From NCBI GenBank assembly GCA_002238505.1, contig MPMM01000004.1:1-64000 (forward strand): DNA of 64,000 bases, given 5' to 3'. A model generated the notes under the pieces. It ran no database searches and was not told where the DNA came from. It saw only the letters and a list, made by a program, of their open reading frames with translations. This DNA comes from SAR202 cluster bacterium bin22 (GTDB lineage: Bacteria > Chloroflexota > Dehalococcoidia > Lucifugimonadales > UBA3495). A program made the translations under genes and the position numbers. Shown in pieces: positions 26,074 to 34,054 of the stretch; within the stretch, counting starts at the first letter, position 1; every line of letters starts with the position of its first letter.

Positions 26074-27624
26074 ATGTCACTGGACAGAACTGTGGGTGAA
26101 CTTCCCAAAGTAGCTACCGCGGCACTGGTGGCAACGCTTGTATTCACTTTCCTGATCTCCCTGGCAGCCTGCAGTGGAGAGCAGGCCCCCCAGACTGCGG
26201 GTGGCGCCGCTACCACCGAAACCACAGCCGTGACGCAAGGCGCCACCGAGCCGGCCACTCCTGCTCCGGTTACGACAGCCCCACCAGTGGCAACCCAAGC
26301 CCATACTACTGCCGCGGCAAGGACAACAACTTCCACCCAGGCAGCACCGGCACCGGCACCTGAACCAATAGCTGAGCCCACCGCAACACCCATTCCTACA
26401 CTTGCCCCCACTCCAGCACCGACCCCCACGCCTGCACCAGTTCCAACGGCGCTACCGACCCCAATCCCCAGCCCGACAGCGACGCAACCGCCCGGATCCA
26501 CCCCCACAACCGCTCCGCTGCCTCCCACAGCCACACCAACCCCCGCAACCGCGACTGTTTCAATGGACAACTACTCGCCGCTGCTGGCCCAGGCCATGTC
26601 AAGCCTGCCACCGGACTACGACTTTGTGAGTGACGGGCTCTCGGCCGACGAGACAATGCTGCTGGACTGGGCGGACAGCAGGCTCTTCAGCAACCCGAAC
26701 TTCCTGCAAAGCAAATGGGGGCCTGACAACTGGCCTTCAGAGGTGACAACCGCCTCAGCCCAGGCCCTGGTCCTGATGATGCGGGAGATCAATATCCAGA
26801 AGAGGGCCGACGGCGAGCACGTCGTCAGCTGGGAAAAGGATGGTCTGGACATCATCCTGGACCATCTTGAGGTCTACCCCGGCCTCTGCGTTTACTGCTA
26901 CGGCAAGACAGGTTACGACGACATAGACGACGGTATAGATGACAACTATGTTCCCGTCATACGTTCAGACCACCACGTCCACCGTGAGATGCTCAAGACC
27001 TTTGCCTACTTTGCCAGGGCCGACGGTGGAGCCATCCTCGTCAGGAGCTTCATGGACAATGACCCCGACGACTTCGAGCTGCTGTATAAGAGAAGACTGG
27101 ACAAATACCCCTCCACCATAGGTGTCGGTTCCTTTGCCTACGAGAACGTCTCCTTCATGTCGCAGAGACAGCTGCCCGACGGGACGCTGGAGAGCTACCC
27201 CACCATGGTCTTCAGGATGACAGGCGACGCCCGGACCGAGCGGGAGGCAGCGGAAGGAATCTTCAATTACACACGGCAGAACCTGACTCACTTTACAGGT
27301 GATCATGACGACTTTGCAGCCCTTTTCAGGCCCTACACAGTCACGCCCTACTCCCCCCAAATGGGATGGATACTCTACGTGGGAGAGGCAGGCAGCCCCT
27401 CCTCAAGCGCACTCCTTACTGGAGCGTTTCGGGTGGTAGGATTGAAGGCGGAGCAATTTCAGACTCCAAGAAAAATACGACACGCCGGCTCCATCGAAGT
27501 GGACGGGGAGACGTACTACTACGACGGGAACGCTGTACTGGGACAAGAATCGGCAACCGCACCGCTGTGCAATTTCTTTCAGACTCTGGAAGAGGTTGAG
27601 GAAAGTATTTATTGCCGGGGCTGA
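26074..27624 (+). CDS. Secreted lipoprotein with Pro/Thr linker and transglutaminase-like end
   Basis: A 516-residue lipoprotein. After a charged N-terminus there is a hydrophobic signal ending in the lipobox LISLAAC, so Cys is lipidated. About 120 residues of Thr/Pro/Ala follow (repeats of TPAP, PTPT), a cell-wall-spanning linker. The folded domain starts near YSPLLAQAMSSLPPDYDF. Towards the end SPSSSALLTGAFRVVGLKAE, then RHAGSIEVDGETYYYDGN, follow the layout of the transglutaminase fold (helix with the nucleophile, then His, then Asp), but the nucleophile position is Ser rather than Cys. The function is unknown. The ATG at 26074 is chosen because AGGAGG lies nine bases upstream; an in-frame GTG at 26056 overlaps that site. 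Confidence 0.7.
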   Translation: MSLDRTVGELPKVATAALVATLVFTFLISLAACSGEQAPQTAGGAATTETTAVTQGATEPATPAPVTTAPPVATQAHTTAAARTTTSTQAAPAPAPEPIAEPTATPIPTLAPTPAPTPTPAPVPTALPTPIPSPTATQPPGSTPTTAPLPPTATPTPATATVSMDNYSPLLAQAMSSLPPDYDFVSDGLSADETMLLDWADSRLFSNPNFLQSKWGPDNWPSEVTTASAQALVLMMREINIQKRADGEHVVSWEKDGLDIILDHLEVYPGLCVYCYGKTGYDDIDDGIDDNYVPVIRSDHHVHREMLKTFAYFARADGGAILVRSFMDNDPDDFELLYKRRLDKYPSTIGVGSFAYENVSFMSQRQLPDGTLESYPTMVFRMTGDARTEREAAEGIFNYTRQNLTHFTGDHDDFAALFRPYTVTPYSPQMGWILYVGEAGSPSSSALLTGAFRVVGLKAEQFQTPRKIRHAGSIEVDGETYYYDGNAVLGQESATAPLCNFFQTLEEVEESIYCRG

Positions 27625-27715
27625 CATTCGCAACCTACGAATGCTAACAGTTAAGAACGCAACCACGCCTCTACGCAGCAATGCGTCACCGCATTCCTAC
27701 ACCCACACGTACCCG

Positions 27716-27747
27716 CACCAACGCACCAACACACCAACGCACCAACG
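27716..27747. repeat. Four tandem 8-bp repeats CACCAACG, partition-site candidate
   Basis: CACCAACG, CACCAACA, CACCAACG and CACCAACG follow each other without gaps, 23 bases beyond the stop codon of the ribbon-helix-helix gene. Further partial copies of ACGCACC and CACCGCA lie within 40 bases on the left. Short tandem repeats next to a ParA/RHH pair are typical centromere-like sites. Confidence 0.6.
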
Positions 27748-27770
27748 CATGCCCCCCCTCTACGCGTTGA

Positions 27771-28106
27771 TTACCCGGCGCGCCGACGCCGGCGAGACGC
27801 TCCCGTCCCAGGCGCAGCAACGGCAATCCCCTGACCCTCCAGGTATTCCCTGATAGCAGCCTCACCGATCTCAGAGAGGTTCATCCCCAACTCCCACTCG
27901 GCAGTGTGGAGCGCAAACCTGGTCTCGTCCCAAAGATGGAAAGTTGTCGGAGTCTTCCCCTTAGCAACCCGAGACCGAGTCCCCGGGGACCCTGCCGACT
28001 CCCCCGAGGCCTCAGCAGCCGAAGCAACGGAGTCAGCGTCTTTCTGCTCCGCAGCATGACGCTCCTCCCTCGACGGGTAACGCGAATTTCTTCTTCCAGT
28101 AGTCAT
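27771..28106 (-). CDS. Ribbon-helix-helix partition protein (ParB/ParG-like)
   Basis: A 111-residue protein with a disordered, charged N-terminus (RRNSRYPSREERHAAEQKD) and a C-terminal ribbon-helix-helix-like half: TTFHLWDETRFALHTAE, then LGMNLSEIGEAAIREYLEG. The beta strand TTFHLW would contact DNA in a dimer. A flexible tail leading to an RHH fold is the architecture of small centromere-binding proteins such as ParG/Omega, which pair with ParA ATPases. Its start overlaps the parA stop by four bases. The 8-bp tandem repeats just beyond its stop codon are the obvious candidate binding site. Arg-rich C-terminus RRRRRAG. Confidence 0.65.
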   Translation of the reverse strand: MTTGRRNSRYPSREERHAAEQKDADSVASAAEASGESAGSPGTRSRVAKGKTPTTFHLWDETRFALHTAEWELGMNLSEIGEAAIREYLEGQGIAVAAPGTGASRRRRRAG

Positions 28107-28765
28107 ACAGCCACCGCCTCCTGCATATCCTCAAGCACAATACCCACCTCCGCCGCAATCCAGCGCCACAGAGCCTCCAGCTCGGCCGAGGCCGCAGTTG
28201 CCGGCGCCCACTCTGCGGCGCTCTGGCCATGGCTCATGGCGTCGATATGGGCCACACGGCTCTGCACCATCTCCGGGCAAACCGGCAACTCCATCACCTC
28301 CAGGTCCGCCACCAGTTCTTCCCGGCGCCGGCGCCCAGGGGGCAGGTTGTTGCCCACAAACACTACCGGCAAGGCCATCCGCCGCGCAATCCAGGCGAAG
28401 TTGCTGGCCACCAGCATGTCCGGGGCCCCCATGCCCACCGGACAGAGAATCAACGTCATGCTGGCCAGCACACGCTGCAGCGTCGCCCCCTCGCTGCCAG
28501 GCAGATCACAGACCACCAGGTCGTAATCGCCCGAGTCGGCAATCGCCGTCAGCTCCTCAGCACCGGCCACGCTGACCTGGCACCGGCGGACCTCCCACCC
28601 GGGTATTTCCCGCAGGTAGGCCATCCCCAGGGCCGTTTCCTGGGGGTCAAAGTCCAGCATCAGGGTCCGCAGGCCTACGCTGTATCCCCGCTCCGCCATG
28701 GCGTAGGACAGGGTAGTTTTGCCGGTCCCGCCCTTGAAGGACGAGAAGCCTAAAATCTTCTTCAC
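28103..28765 (-). CDS. parA: ParA-family partition ATPase
   Basis: A 220-residue MinD/ParA-type ATPase. It begins VKKILGFSSFKGGTGKTTLS, where KGGTGKTT (residues about 11-18) is the deviant Walker A with signature Lys. LMLDFDPQETA and DLVVCDLPG provide the Walker A' and B regions. It lacks an N-terminal DNA-binding domain, as in type Ib partition ATPases. The GTG at 28765 is preferred over the upstream ATG because AAAGGAGGGAG lies just before it. It is followed with a 4-base overlap by a ribbon-helix-helix protein, together forming a partition-like operon. On a chromosome this suggests a plasmid-derived or integrative element; such pairs can also stabilise integrated islands. Confidence 0.8.
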   Translation of the reverse strand: MKKILGFSSFKGGTGKTTLSYAMAERGYSVGLRTLMLDFDPQETALGMAYLREIPGWEVRRCQVSVAGAEELTAIADSGDYDLVVCDLPGSEGATLQRVLASMTLILCPVGMGAPDMLVASNFAWIARRMALPVVFVGNNLPPGRRRREELVADLEVMELPVCPEMVQSRVAHIDAMSHGQSAAEWAPATAASAELEALWRWIAAEVGIVLEDMQEAVAV

Positions 28766-28786
28766 ACCACTCCCTCCTTTCAGCAC

Positions 28787-29214
28787 TCCTCACAAAACTG
28801 CCTGGAGCGTAACACCAAACGACATCAACGCGTCAATGCGGGCCGGCGCCAATTTGTGGACGTTGCCATGTACCAAGGCGTTAAAGCGTATATGAGTTGA
28901 CGCACCGTTGCGCCCACGCGTCCTTGCGTACCCGCGTTGCGACGTGGACACGGCGCCGGTGACCCCAGCCCCGAGCAAACATCCCTGCCCGAGTAGAAAA
29001 AACTCCCCCACCGGTTTTGCAAATTGCCACAGGCGGCCACCGCCCGGTACAAGGCTGTGGCGTCGCCACGTCGTGCCAGGCGAAGTGTCCACCCCAAGTC
29101 CACTGACTATCGCCTCTTGGCAGCTCCGATAACCCATCCCTAAAGTGAAGAGTTAAGGCCCAGGACAGAAGCTCCTGGGGCCTGACAACAGGGTTATCCG
29201 GTGGGAGGTGAGAG
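28787..29214. other. Non-coding region upstream of parA
   Basis: About 430 bases between divergent parA and the Cas4-like gene copy. It contains many short ACGC/GCGT words (for example GTTGACGCACC, GTTGCGCCC, ACGCGTCC, GCGTTGCGACG between about 28897 and 28945) and could hold operator or centromere sites for the ParA/RHH pair. No gene with a ribosome binding site is seen. Confidence 0.35.
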
Positions 29215-29740
29215 ATGCCGGCACTCCGGGACAACGGGCCCTATATCCACCCCTCGTGGCTGCCCAGGCTGCTCATAGGCATGGACACGTGCGAGTTCAA
29301 GATCTGGTTCCAGGCCCACCACGACGGCCGGACCTGGATAAAAGTCGCCAGCGACTTCGACAGCGTCACCTACAACCTCCGGCACACCGACCTGATGAAT
29401 CGCTGCGCCCGGGAGTACGAACAGCGGGGCTACTCCGTAACCCTGGAGAACCAGAACGAGTTCCGGGTCTCCCTGGCCGGCGCCACCGTATCCGGCCGCA
29501 TGGACCTGGTGGCCACCCGGGACCAGGATCTCGTCATCATCGACGCCAAAGCCGCCAAACCCAGCGAGGCTCACGCCGTCCGGTAATGCTCTACATGCTG
29601 TTCCTGCAGCTGCAGGGCTCCCGCGCCCAGGGAATGACCGTGACCGGCGAAGTCTACTACGGCGAGGACCACAGGGTGCCCATCGCCGCCGGCGCCGCGG
29701 GAGAGGAGTTCAGGGAGTTAGTGGAAGGGGTAATCGGGAA
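29215..29740 (+). pseudogene. Cas4-like nuclease, frameshifted and truncated copy
   Basis: A paralogue of the intact gene at 34055-34681, about 85 percent alike by eye. The first 123 residues run MPALRDNGPYIHPSWLPRLL to EAHAVR and include the N-terminal Cys of a Cas4-type Fe-S cluster (MDTCEFKIW), GRMDLVATRD and VIIDAKAAKP. A one-base deletion near 29585 creates a TAA. The frame then resumes as MLYMLFLQLQGSRAQG and reaches EFRELVEGVIGNY, where similarity stops at about 29740. The last 35 residues with the three C-terminal Cys are missing, replaced by a hairpin-containing direct repeat. The gene is dead as a Cas4-like enzyme. Confidence 0.85.
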
Positions 29741-29784
29741 TTATAGGACACGTTACCCGGGGCCCTTCAAGGGCCTTTTGTCAG
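29739..29784. repeat. Direct repeat, left copy (flanks CBS gene)
   Basis: About 46 bases beginning AATTATAGGACACGTTACCC and containing a GGGCCCTT/AAGGGCC hairpin. A near-identical copy lies at 30309-30353 (AATTAAAGGACACGTTACCC), on the other side of the CBS-domain gene, in the same orientation. Confidence 0.8.
29759..29779 (+). terminator. Rho-independent terminator
   Basis: GGCCCTTCAAGGGCC forms a short strong stem followed by TTTT. It would end transcription of the truncated Cas4-like copy. A second small hairpin, AGCCCG-TTTT-CGGGCT, follows at 29791-29806. Confidence 0.6.
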
Positions 29785-29857
29785 TCAGTCAGCCCGTTTT
29801 CGGGCTGGCTAGGTATATAATTGCCTGCGGAATTGGGTTCCAGCAAGGAGGGAGTTC

Positions 29858-30256
29858 TTGGACTACCTAAAGAAGCCTATCGGAGAATTGTGGTCAAGCT
29901 GGCAAGGGCTGGTAACGGCAGATGAGTCTGACAGCATGGTCGAAATAGCTACACTCATGGAAAACAAGTTCCCTAGTCTACATATGTCCCAGATTCCATT
30001 GAAGGACAGCACCGGCAATATTCGGCTTATTGTCACAGGGAACGGACTGGCGCGGTGGGGCAAGAGTGGACTCCCGGATGCTATTGCGCACGAATACAGC
30101 GAGGAGGCGCTTCGGTTTGGGAAGGAAACTTCTCTGGGGGACATCATGGAAAGTGTGGAAGAGTTCGGATACATCCTAGTCGCAGACGAAGAAGATTGCG
30201 TAATTGGTATAGTGACTTACAGTGACGTCTTAGCAGGGCTTAGGAACAGGCAATAG
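29858..30256 (+). CDS. Small CBS-domain-like protein
   Basis: A 132-residue cytoplasmic protein. The C-terminal half matches the second half of a CBS (Bateman) domain: SLGDIMESVEEFGYILVADE, then CVIGIVTYSDVLAGL (residues about 90-130). The N-terminal half (LTADESDSMVEIA..., SQIPLKDSTGNIRLIVTG) could be the paired first CBS motif. Such domains bind adenosine nucleotides and usually regulate a partner. It starts at TTG behind AAGGAGGGAG, a strong ribosome binding site. It is bracketed by two 46-bp direct repeats, so it looks like a one-gene cassette. No enzyme domain is attached. Confidence 0.6.
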   Translation: MDYLKKPIGELWSSWQGLVTADESDSMVEIATLMENKFPSLHMSQIPLKDSTGNIRLIVTGNGLARWGKSGLPDAIAHEYSEEALRFGKETSLGDIMESVEEFGYILVADEEDCVIGIVTYSDVLAGLRNRQ

Positions 30257-30308
30257 CCAAATTCTGGGAGGGGGCCAAACGACGGAACGCTTCTGTCAAA
30301 GTAATACC

Positions 30309-30353
30309 AATTAAAGGACACGTTACCCGGGCCTTCCAAGGGCCTGGTGTCAG
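30309..30353. repeat. Direct repeat, right copy (flanks CBS gene)
   Basis: Second copy of the repeat at 29739-29784, with a few substitutions and one deleted base in the hairpin stem (GGGCCTTCCAAGGGCC). It lies 52 bases after the CBS gene stop. Confidence 0.8.
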
Positions 30354-30510
30354 GTCATTTTCCTGTGCTGGTGCGGAGCTAGAAGCTCGTGGATAACAGT
30401 ATGGCCGCTGCGCCGGTGACGGCCGCCACAATGTTCTTGAGGGGCCTGGTCTTGAGCCTGCGGACCTGGCGGGAGGTTATGGGTAATCAGCTGGGGTTGT
30501 TTTAGGTGCT

Positions 30511-30541
30511 GTTGTCAGGACCCAATTTGACAACAATTTTT
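30511..30541 (+). terminator. Rho-independent terminator
   Basis: GTTGTCA pairs with TGACAAC around a ten-base loop and is followed by AATTTTT. It lies in the roughly 500-base non-coding gap between the CBS gene and the convergent AAA/TOPRIM gene and would end plus-strand transcription. The rest of the gap (to 30772) has weaker GC hairpins and no gene. Confidence 0.6.
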
Positions 30542-30772
30542 GCCGACTTGAGTCGCGGTTGGCCGTTTGAGGCCTGGTTGAGGGGCCTTTTGCCGCTCAA
30601 AATTGGAACTTTGGGGGGTGTAGGCCTTTTTTAGGTCCCTCGTGCCTGGATGCTTCAGACCTGCGCCGGCGCGCGGGAACAAACGGGTAGAAATGGTCTA
30701 GCCACCAGTCACGCTCGCCTTTCCAGTTTCTGTTCAAGAGCATACTCCTTATTGAATTATGCCTTGTATGCT

Positions 30773-32377
30773 TCAAGTACTGTTGATTCCAAATATATCT
30801 CGCTTTAGGTCTTTGTAGACCTGCATCTCAGGGTTAATCATGGGAGCGAGGGTATCACGCATAAATGTCTTTACGTTGTCTCCCGGTTGAGTTAGTCCTA
30901 AGACATCCTTGCAAGCTAGGTAAATCCGCCCACTAGCGGGCTTTAAATCGTCCGGACGGTCGTCGGGTCTCGACTCTCGGATGGCTCTCTTTTTATCAAG
31001 GAGTTCCTCGACCTTATCACTCTTGCCCAAGGAGTTGCCAAGGTGGCGTAGCACTTCATCATCAAAGAGAAATGACTCTAAATTACGTTTCGACAAGACT
31101 CTAACCCCGCGATCATTCATATCAGAAACCTCTTCGGGAGACTGGTCATCGCGGTCGATGAGTCTCAATACTTCGGCGCCCTTGATTAGTAGCCCAATTG
31201 CATACCCAATACCTCGTTTGTCATCGGCTACCTCAGAAGCGTTTCCTCCCGGAACAAATTGCGCTTCCGGAAATTCATGCTGGAACATGCGCTCGTAGCA
31301 ACGAGCATCATGTGAGTAGTTTTGTCCAGTGTTCTTATTTCTCGGTTCTCCCTCACAGATAACCACCCTTTCTGGGGCAACTAATTCCGCAAGGTCGGCA
31401 AGGGCTACTTCGTAAGCGAAACTCCAAAACGCCCTATCAGGCACTGTTGGCTCAATCACCTGAGGCTGGTCGAAGTTACGTTCACCGAAATCTAGAAAGA
31501 TAACGCTGCCGGGGCTCGTGGCCTCAATATCCCGCGCCCGACGCATCATTCCAATTGAATGTGTCGCCAGTATCAACTGGCAACTTTCGGGGATCAATTC
31601 ATACAAAACAGACAATAATTCTGCTTGTAGGCGCGCGTTCATGTGGGCTTCCGGTTCGTCAATGCAGAACAAAGTGTTGTCGTAGGCACGTTTGGCAATT
31701 ACGAAGTCCAGAACCAGATCAAACACGGCTTTTTCTCCGCCGGAAAGATTCTTAAAATGAAATCCTTCACTCGCTCTTTTTGTGAAACGGAAAGTGCCAT
31801 CTTCCATCGGGTTTGAGAGGCTGTTGAGCACCAAATCTGGGAACAGTCGCTTCACAGGATCGCGAATCGGACTTATCAGTGAATTCGTGAATTCATCAGT
31901 CATCATTGGCTCTACGCGAAAGATGTTGAAAACTTGCCCGACCAACCGTTGGTAATTCCTGCTAATCGCAATATCATTGTCGATCATTCGGTTAACACGG
32001 GTTTCATCAAGGGGATCCGGGCCTCGTTGAACCTGATTGGATTGAAAGTCAGGGTCGTTTCTAAAGGCTGACCTTGTGTAGACTAGCTTCTTCTTTCCCT
32101 GCTCGTCACTTGGAACAGGATCGTGAAACTCAATTGAGATTTGTTCTTCGCTCCATGGACGAATCTCCCGTGAATAGACTTTCATATGATAGTCGTCGTT
32201 CCAAGTATTCCGCCGCGCATACATTTTGTGCCAACTGCTCAGCGCATCAAAAAAGGAGGACTTCCCGCTACCGTTTGGCCCTGCCAGCATGATCAGGCGG
32301 GCCGTGTCTGGTATTCCTTGGACCGTTAAGTCCGTGAAACGCTTGTAGTCCTTAATGGCTGCGCTTTTGAACCTCAA
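30773..32377 (-). CDS. AAA ATPase / TOPRIM (DUF4435-like) fusion, PARIS/OLD-like defence protein
   Basis: A 534-residue single-chain protein. The N-terminal ABC-type ATPase has Walker A at 33-40 (GPNGSGKS), signature NLSGGEKAVFDLV (about 210), Walker B LFCIDEPEAH (about 238) and His loop LATHS. From about 330 a TOPRIM-like/DUF4435-like nuclease follows: VVICEGE (catalytic Glu), then LRLIDRDD (D-x-D, about 405), then VLSKRNLESFLFDDEVL, a typical follow-up. PARIS defence uses an AAA ATPase (AriA) and a DUF4435 TOPRIM nuclease (AriB), and fused versions are known; OLD nucleases have the same order. Here the ATPase lacks the long insertion of OLD proteins. Start TTG behind AAAGGAGG. It is the last gene of a four-gene minus-strand run. 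Family assignment to PARIS rather than another AAA-TOPRIM class is an inference. Confidence 0.8.
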   Translation of the reverse strand: MRFKSAAIKDYKRFTDLTVQGIPDTARLIMLAGPNGSGKSSFFDALSSWHKMYARRNTWNDDYHMKVYSREIRPWSEEQISIEFHDPVPSDEQGKKKLVYTRSAFRNDPDFQSNQVQRGPDPLDETRVNRMIDNDIAISRNYQRLVGQVFNIFRVEPMMTDEFTNSLISPIRDPVKRLFPDLVLNSLSNPMEDGTFRFTKRASEGFHFKNLSGGEKAVFDLVLDFVIAKRAYDNTLFCIDEPEAHMNARLQAELLSVLYELIPESCQLILATHSIGMMRRARDIEATSPGSVIFLDFGERNFDQPQVIEPTVPDRAFWSFAYEVALADLAELVAPERVVICEGEPRNKNTGQNYSHDARCYERMFQHEFPEAQFVPGGNASEVADDKRGIGYAIGLLIKGAEVLRLIDRDDQSPEEVSDMNDRGVRVLSKRNLESFLFDDEVLRHLGNSLGKSDKVEELLDKKRAIRESRPDDRPDDLKPASGRIYLACKDVLGLTQPGDNVKTFMRDTLAPMINPEMQVYKDLKRDIFGINST

Positions 32378-32440
32378 TATAGTCCTCCTTTCGACTCCGG
32401 TACTCTCTCACCAGCGGGGATAATTGACATAGTCGATCGG

Positions 32441-32782
32441 TTACCCCAGTTTCTGATTTCCTAGGCTTCCGTCGAGCCAGGATGTGAAATGATAGGCTAC
32501 CAGCCGCCCCTCTTGGTCATCGCCGATGGCCGTGTGTTCCAGCATCCTGACCAGCACCTTGCCGAAAGCGGTGCAACTCTCGCAGCTGCAGCCCTTGGCG
32601 TGCTGGGTCCAGTCGAAGTTCTTCATTTCGAAGAAGGCTTTGTCCTTTCCTTGTTCGTAACCCTCGGCATACCAAGCACGGGGTTCCGGGCAGTCGCATA
32701 CTCGCTTGCGCACGATAGACCTTCCTTCGTCAGACCTTTGGTATGGGTCGTGCTCGGGCTGAATGTCACTCCGGTTATTCAC
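32441..32782 (-). CDS. Hypothetical Cys-rich protein
   Basis: A 113-residue cytoplasmic protein with Cys pairs at C-D-C (about 29-31) and in AKGCSCESCTAFG (about 63-75), so a metal site is likely. The rest is charged: KAFFEMKNFDWTQH, VRMLEHTAIGDDQEGRLVAYHF. I do not recognise the family. The GTG start overlaps the last codons of the upstream lipoprotein gene (GTGTGTGAATAA), so it is translationally coupled to it. The AAA/TOPRIM gene begins 64 bases downstream on the same strand. Whether it belongs functionally to the lipoprotein or to the ATPase cannot be told from sequence. Confidence 0.55.
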   Translation of the reverse strand: MNNRSDIQPEHDPYQRSDEGRSIVRKRVCDCPEPRAWYAEGYEQGKDKAFFEMKNFDWTQHAKGCSCESCTAFGKVLVRMLEHTAIGDDQEGRLVAYHFTSWLDGSLGNQKLG

Positions 32783-33893
32783 ACACGACGCCGTCGGCGT
32801 CAGCGTCCCTCATGTATTGGTAGGCGGGGTGGCCCCGGTGTACCGGCGCTATGCCGTGGGCCCGGGCCTCGCTGCAGGTGATCCTGCCGTTGCCGTTGTC
32901 ATCATACAGGGCCAGGGCGTCCCCATCACTGGCCGGAGGCGGGGTCGGGCTGACGGCGACTGCCCCTCCTGGGGCCACTATCACCAGCTCGCTTGAAGTA
33001 CATCGTGCGAACACCTGGTCTATAGCCTGGGCCTCGGCGGGGTCTATGGTGAGGCCGTACTGCTGGCGCACCTGGACAATGCGGTCCACGTACCAGCACT
33101 GGTTCAGGGCTGGCAGCCACTCGGCGGCGTCATGGTCAGACTTCTGGTGCCGGTTGACACTGGGAGATGCCAGGGTGAGGTTCAGCAGGTCGGAGGCGAA
33201 CTGGGAGCGGACGGCCGCGGTGGCGGCGCAGAGACCGCTGTCGTGTGCCTCGGAGCGGGCCACGATGTGCTCGATGTCCGTCTCTCTGATGGTTTCGAAC
33301 CAGGTGCCGGTGTAGGGTCCGTAGATGCCGCCTATCTGGGCCACTATTCGGGGTTCCACCGAGGGCGAGTAGGGGTAGTCTCCGGAGTCGTATGGAGAGC
33401 ACCGGTGTTCCTCGGCGAGGGTGATCCCTCGCCAGGCGTTGGTGGGGGCTTCCACCGTGGGTGCAGGGGTTGAGGTAGCCGGTGGCCTTGCCGTGGGAGG
33501 CTGCACAGGCACGGGTGTTGGAACTGCTGTGGCCGTGGGCGCCAGGGTGGGTGTTGGCGGCTCGGTCGGCGTGGGGACCGGGGTGGCCGTTGCCGTGGGA
33601 GTAGGCGTCGGCGCGAGAGTCGGAGTGGGAGTTGGGGAGAGTGTTGCGGTTGCCGTCGGTTCCGAAGTGAGTGCCGTGGCTGGCGCCCTGGTAATTGTGG
33701 GCTCCGGCTGCGCGGTGGGCGCACTCCGCGTTGGTGGAACTGCTGTGGGGGGATTTTCAGCAGAGTTGGTCGGTTCTGGTGCCACTGCCTGCGGTGCAGA
33801 GGTGAGGAGTGGAACCTCTGTTGGCGCCGGTGTTGAGCAGGCGGTAAGGACCAGAAAGGCGAATACGATGATTGGCAATTTTGAGAAGTGCAA
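32775..33893 (-). CDS. Secreted lipoprotein with HNH (DUF1524-like) nuclease and Excalibur domain
   Basis: A 372-residue lipoprotein. The signal ends at lipobox LVLTAC; then a long Pro/Thr/Ala linker (repeats of PTPT and TATP) runs to about residue 150. The folded part reads HRCSPYDSGDYPY, then RETDIEHIVARSEAHDSGLC with the D-x-EH-x-V metal-binding pattern of DUF1524 HNH nucleases, then LNLTLASPSVNRHQKSDHDA, which is the second half of that fold. The C-terminus YDDNGNGRITCSEARAHG and RDADADGVVCE is an Excalibur calcium-binding domain. The protein would cleave nucleic acid outside the cytoplasm, for nutrient use or against incoming DNA. TTG start behind GAGGA. The next gene overlaps it by eight bases. 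Confidence 0.8.
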   Translation of the reverse strand: MHFSKLPIIVFAFLVLTACSTPAPTEVPLLTSAPQAVAPEPTNSAENPPTAVPPTRSAPTAQPEPTITRAPATALTSEPTATATLSPTPTPTLAPTPTPTATATPVPTPTEPPTPTLAPTATAVPTPVPVQPPTARPPATSTPAPTVEAPTNAWRGITLAEEHRCSPYDSGDYPYSPSVEPRIVAQIGGIYGPYTGTWFETIRETDIEHIVARSEAHDSGLCAATAAVRSQFASDLLNLTLASPSVNRHQKSDHDAAEWLPALNQCWYVDRIVQVRQQYGLTIDPAEAQAIDQVFARCTSSELVIVAPGGAVAVSPTPPPASDGDALALYDDNGNGRITCSEARAHGIAPVHRGHPAYQYMRDADADGVVCE

Positions 33894-34054
33894 AAGAATT
33901 TCCTCTGGGTTTGTCAGATTCCGCGAGGGTGGAGTTTAACAGGTTTCTTAATGCCGTCTTTGGCGCGACGGACGGCAGGAACTGAGGAACGGTGAATAAA
34001 CCCCTTTTGGGCAACATTGCTCTTGTGGAGCCGTGCAACCGCACAGATGGTCTT

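Noticed and set aside
27716-27747. CACCAACG tandem repeats as a CRISPR or coding repeat
   Set aside because: The 8-bp units have no spacers and lie outside any supported gene; a partition-site reading fits the neighbouring parA/RHH pair better.
29742-30352. Direct repeats around the CBS gene as integron attC sites
   Set aside because: The core reads CGTTACCC, not the GTTRRRY/RYYYAAC pair, and there is no integron integrase in the window.
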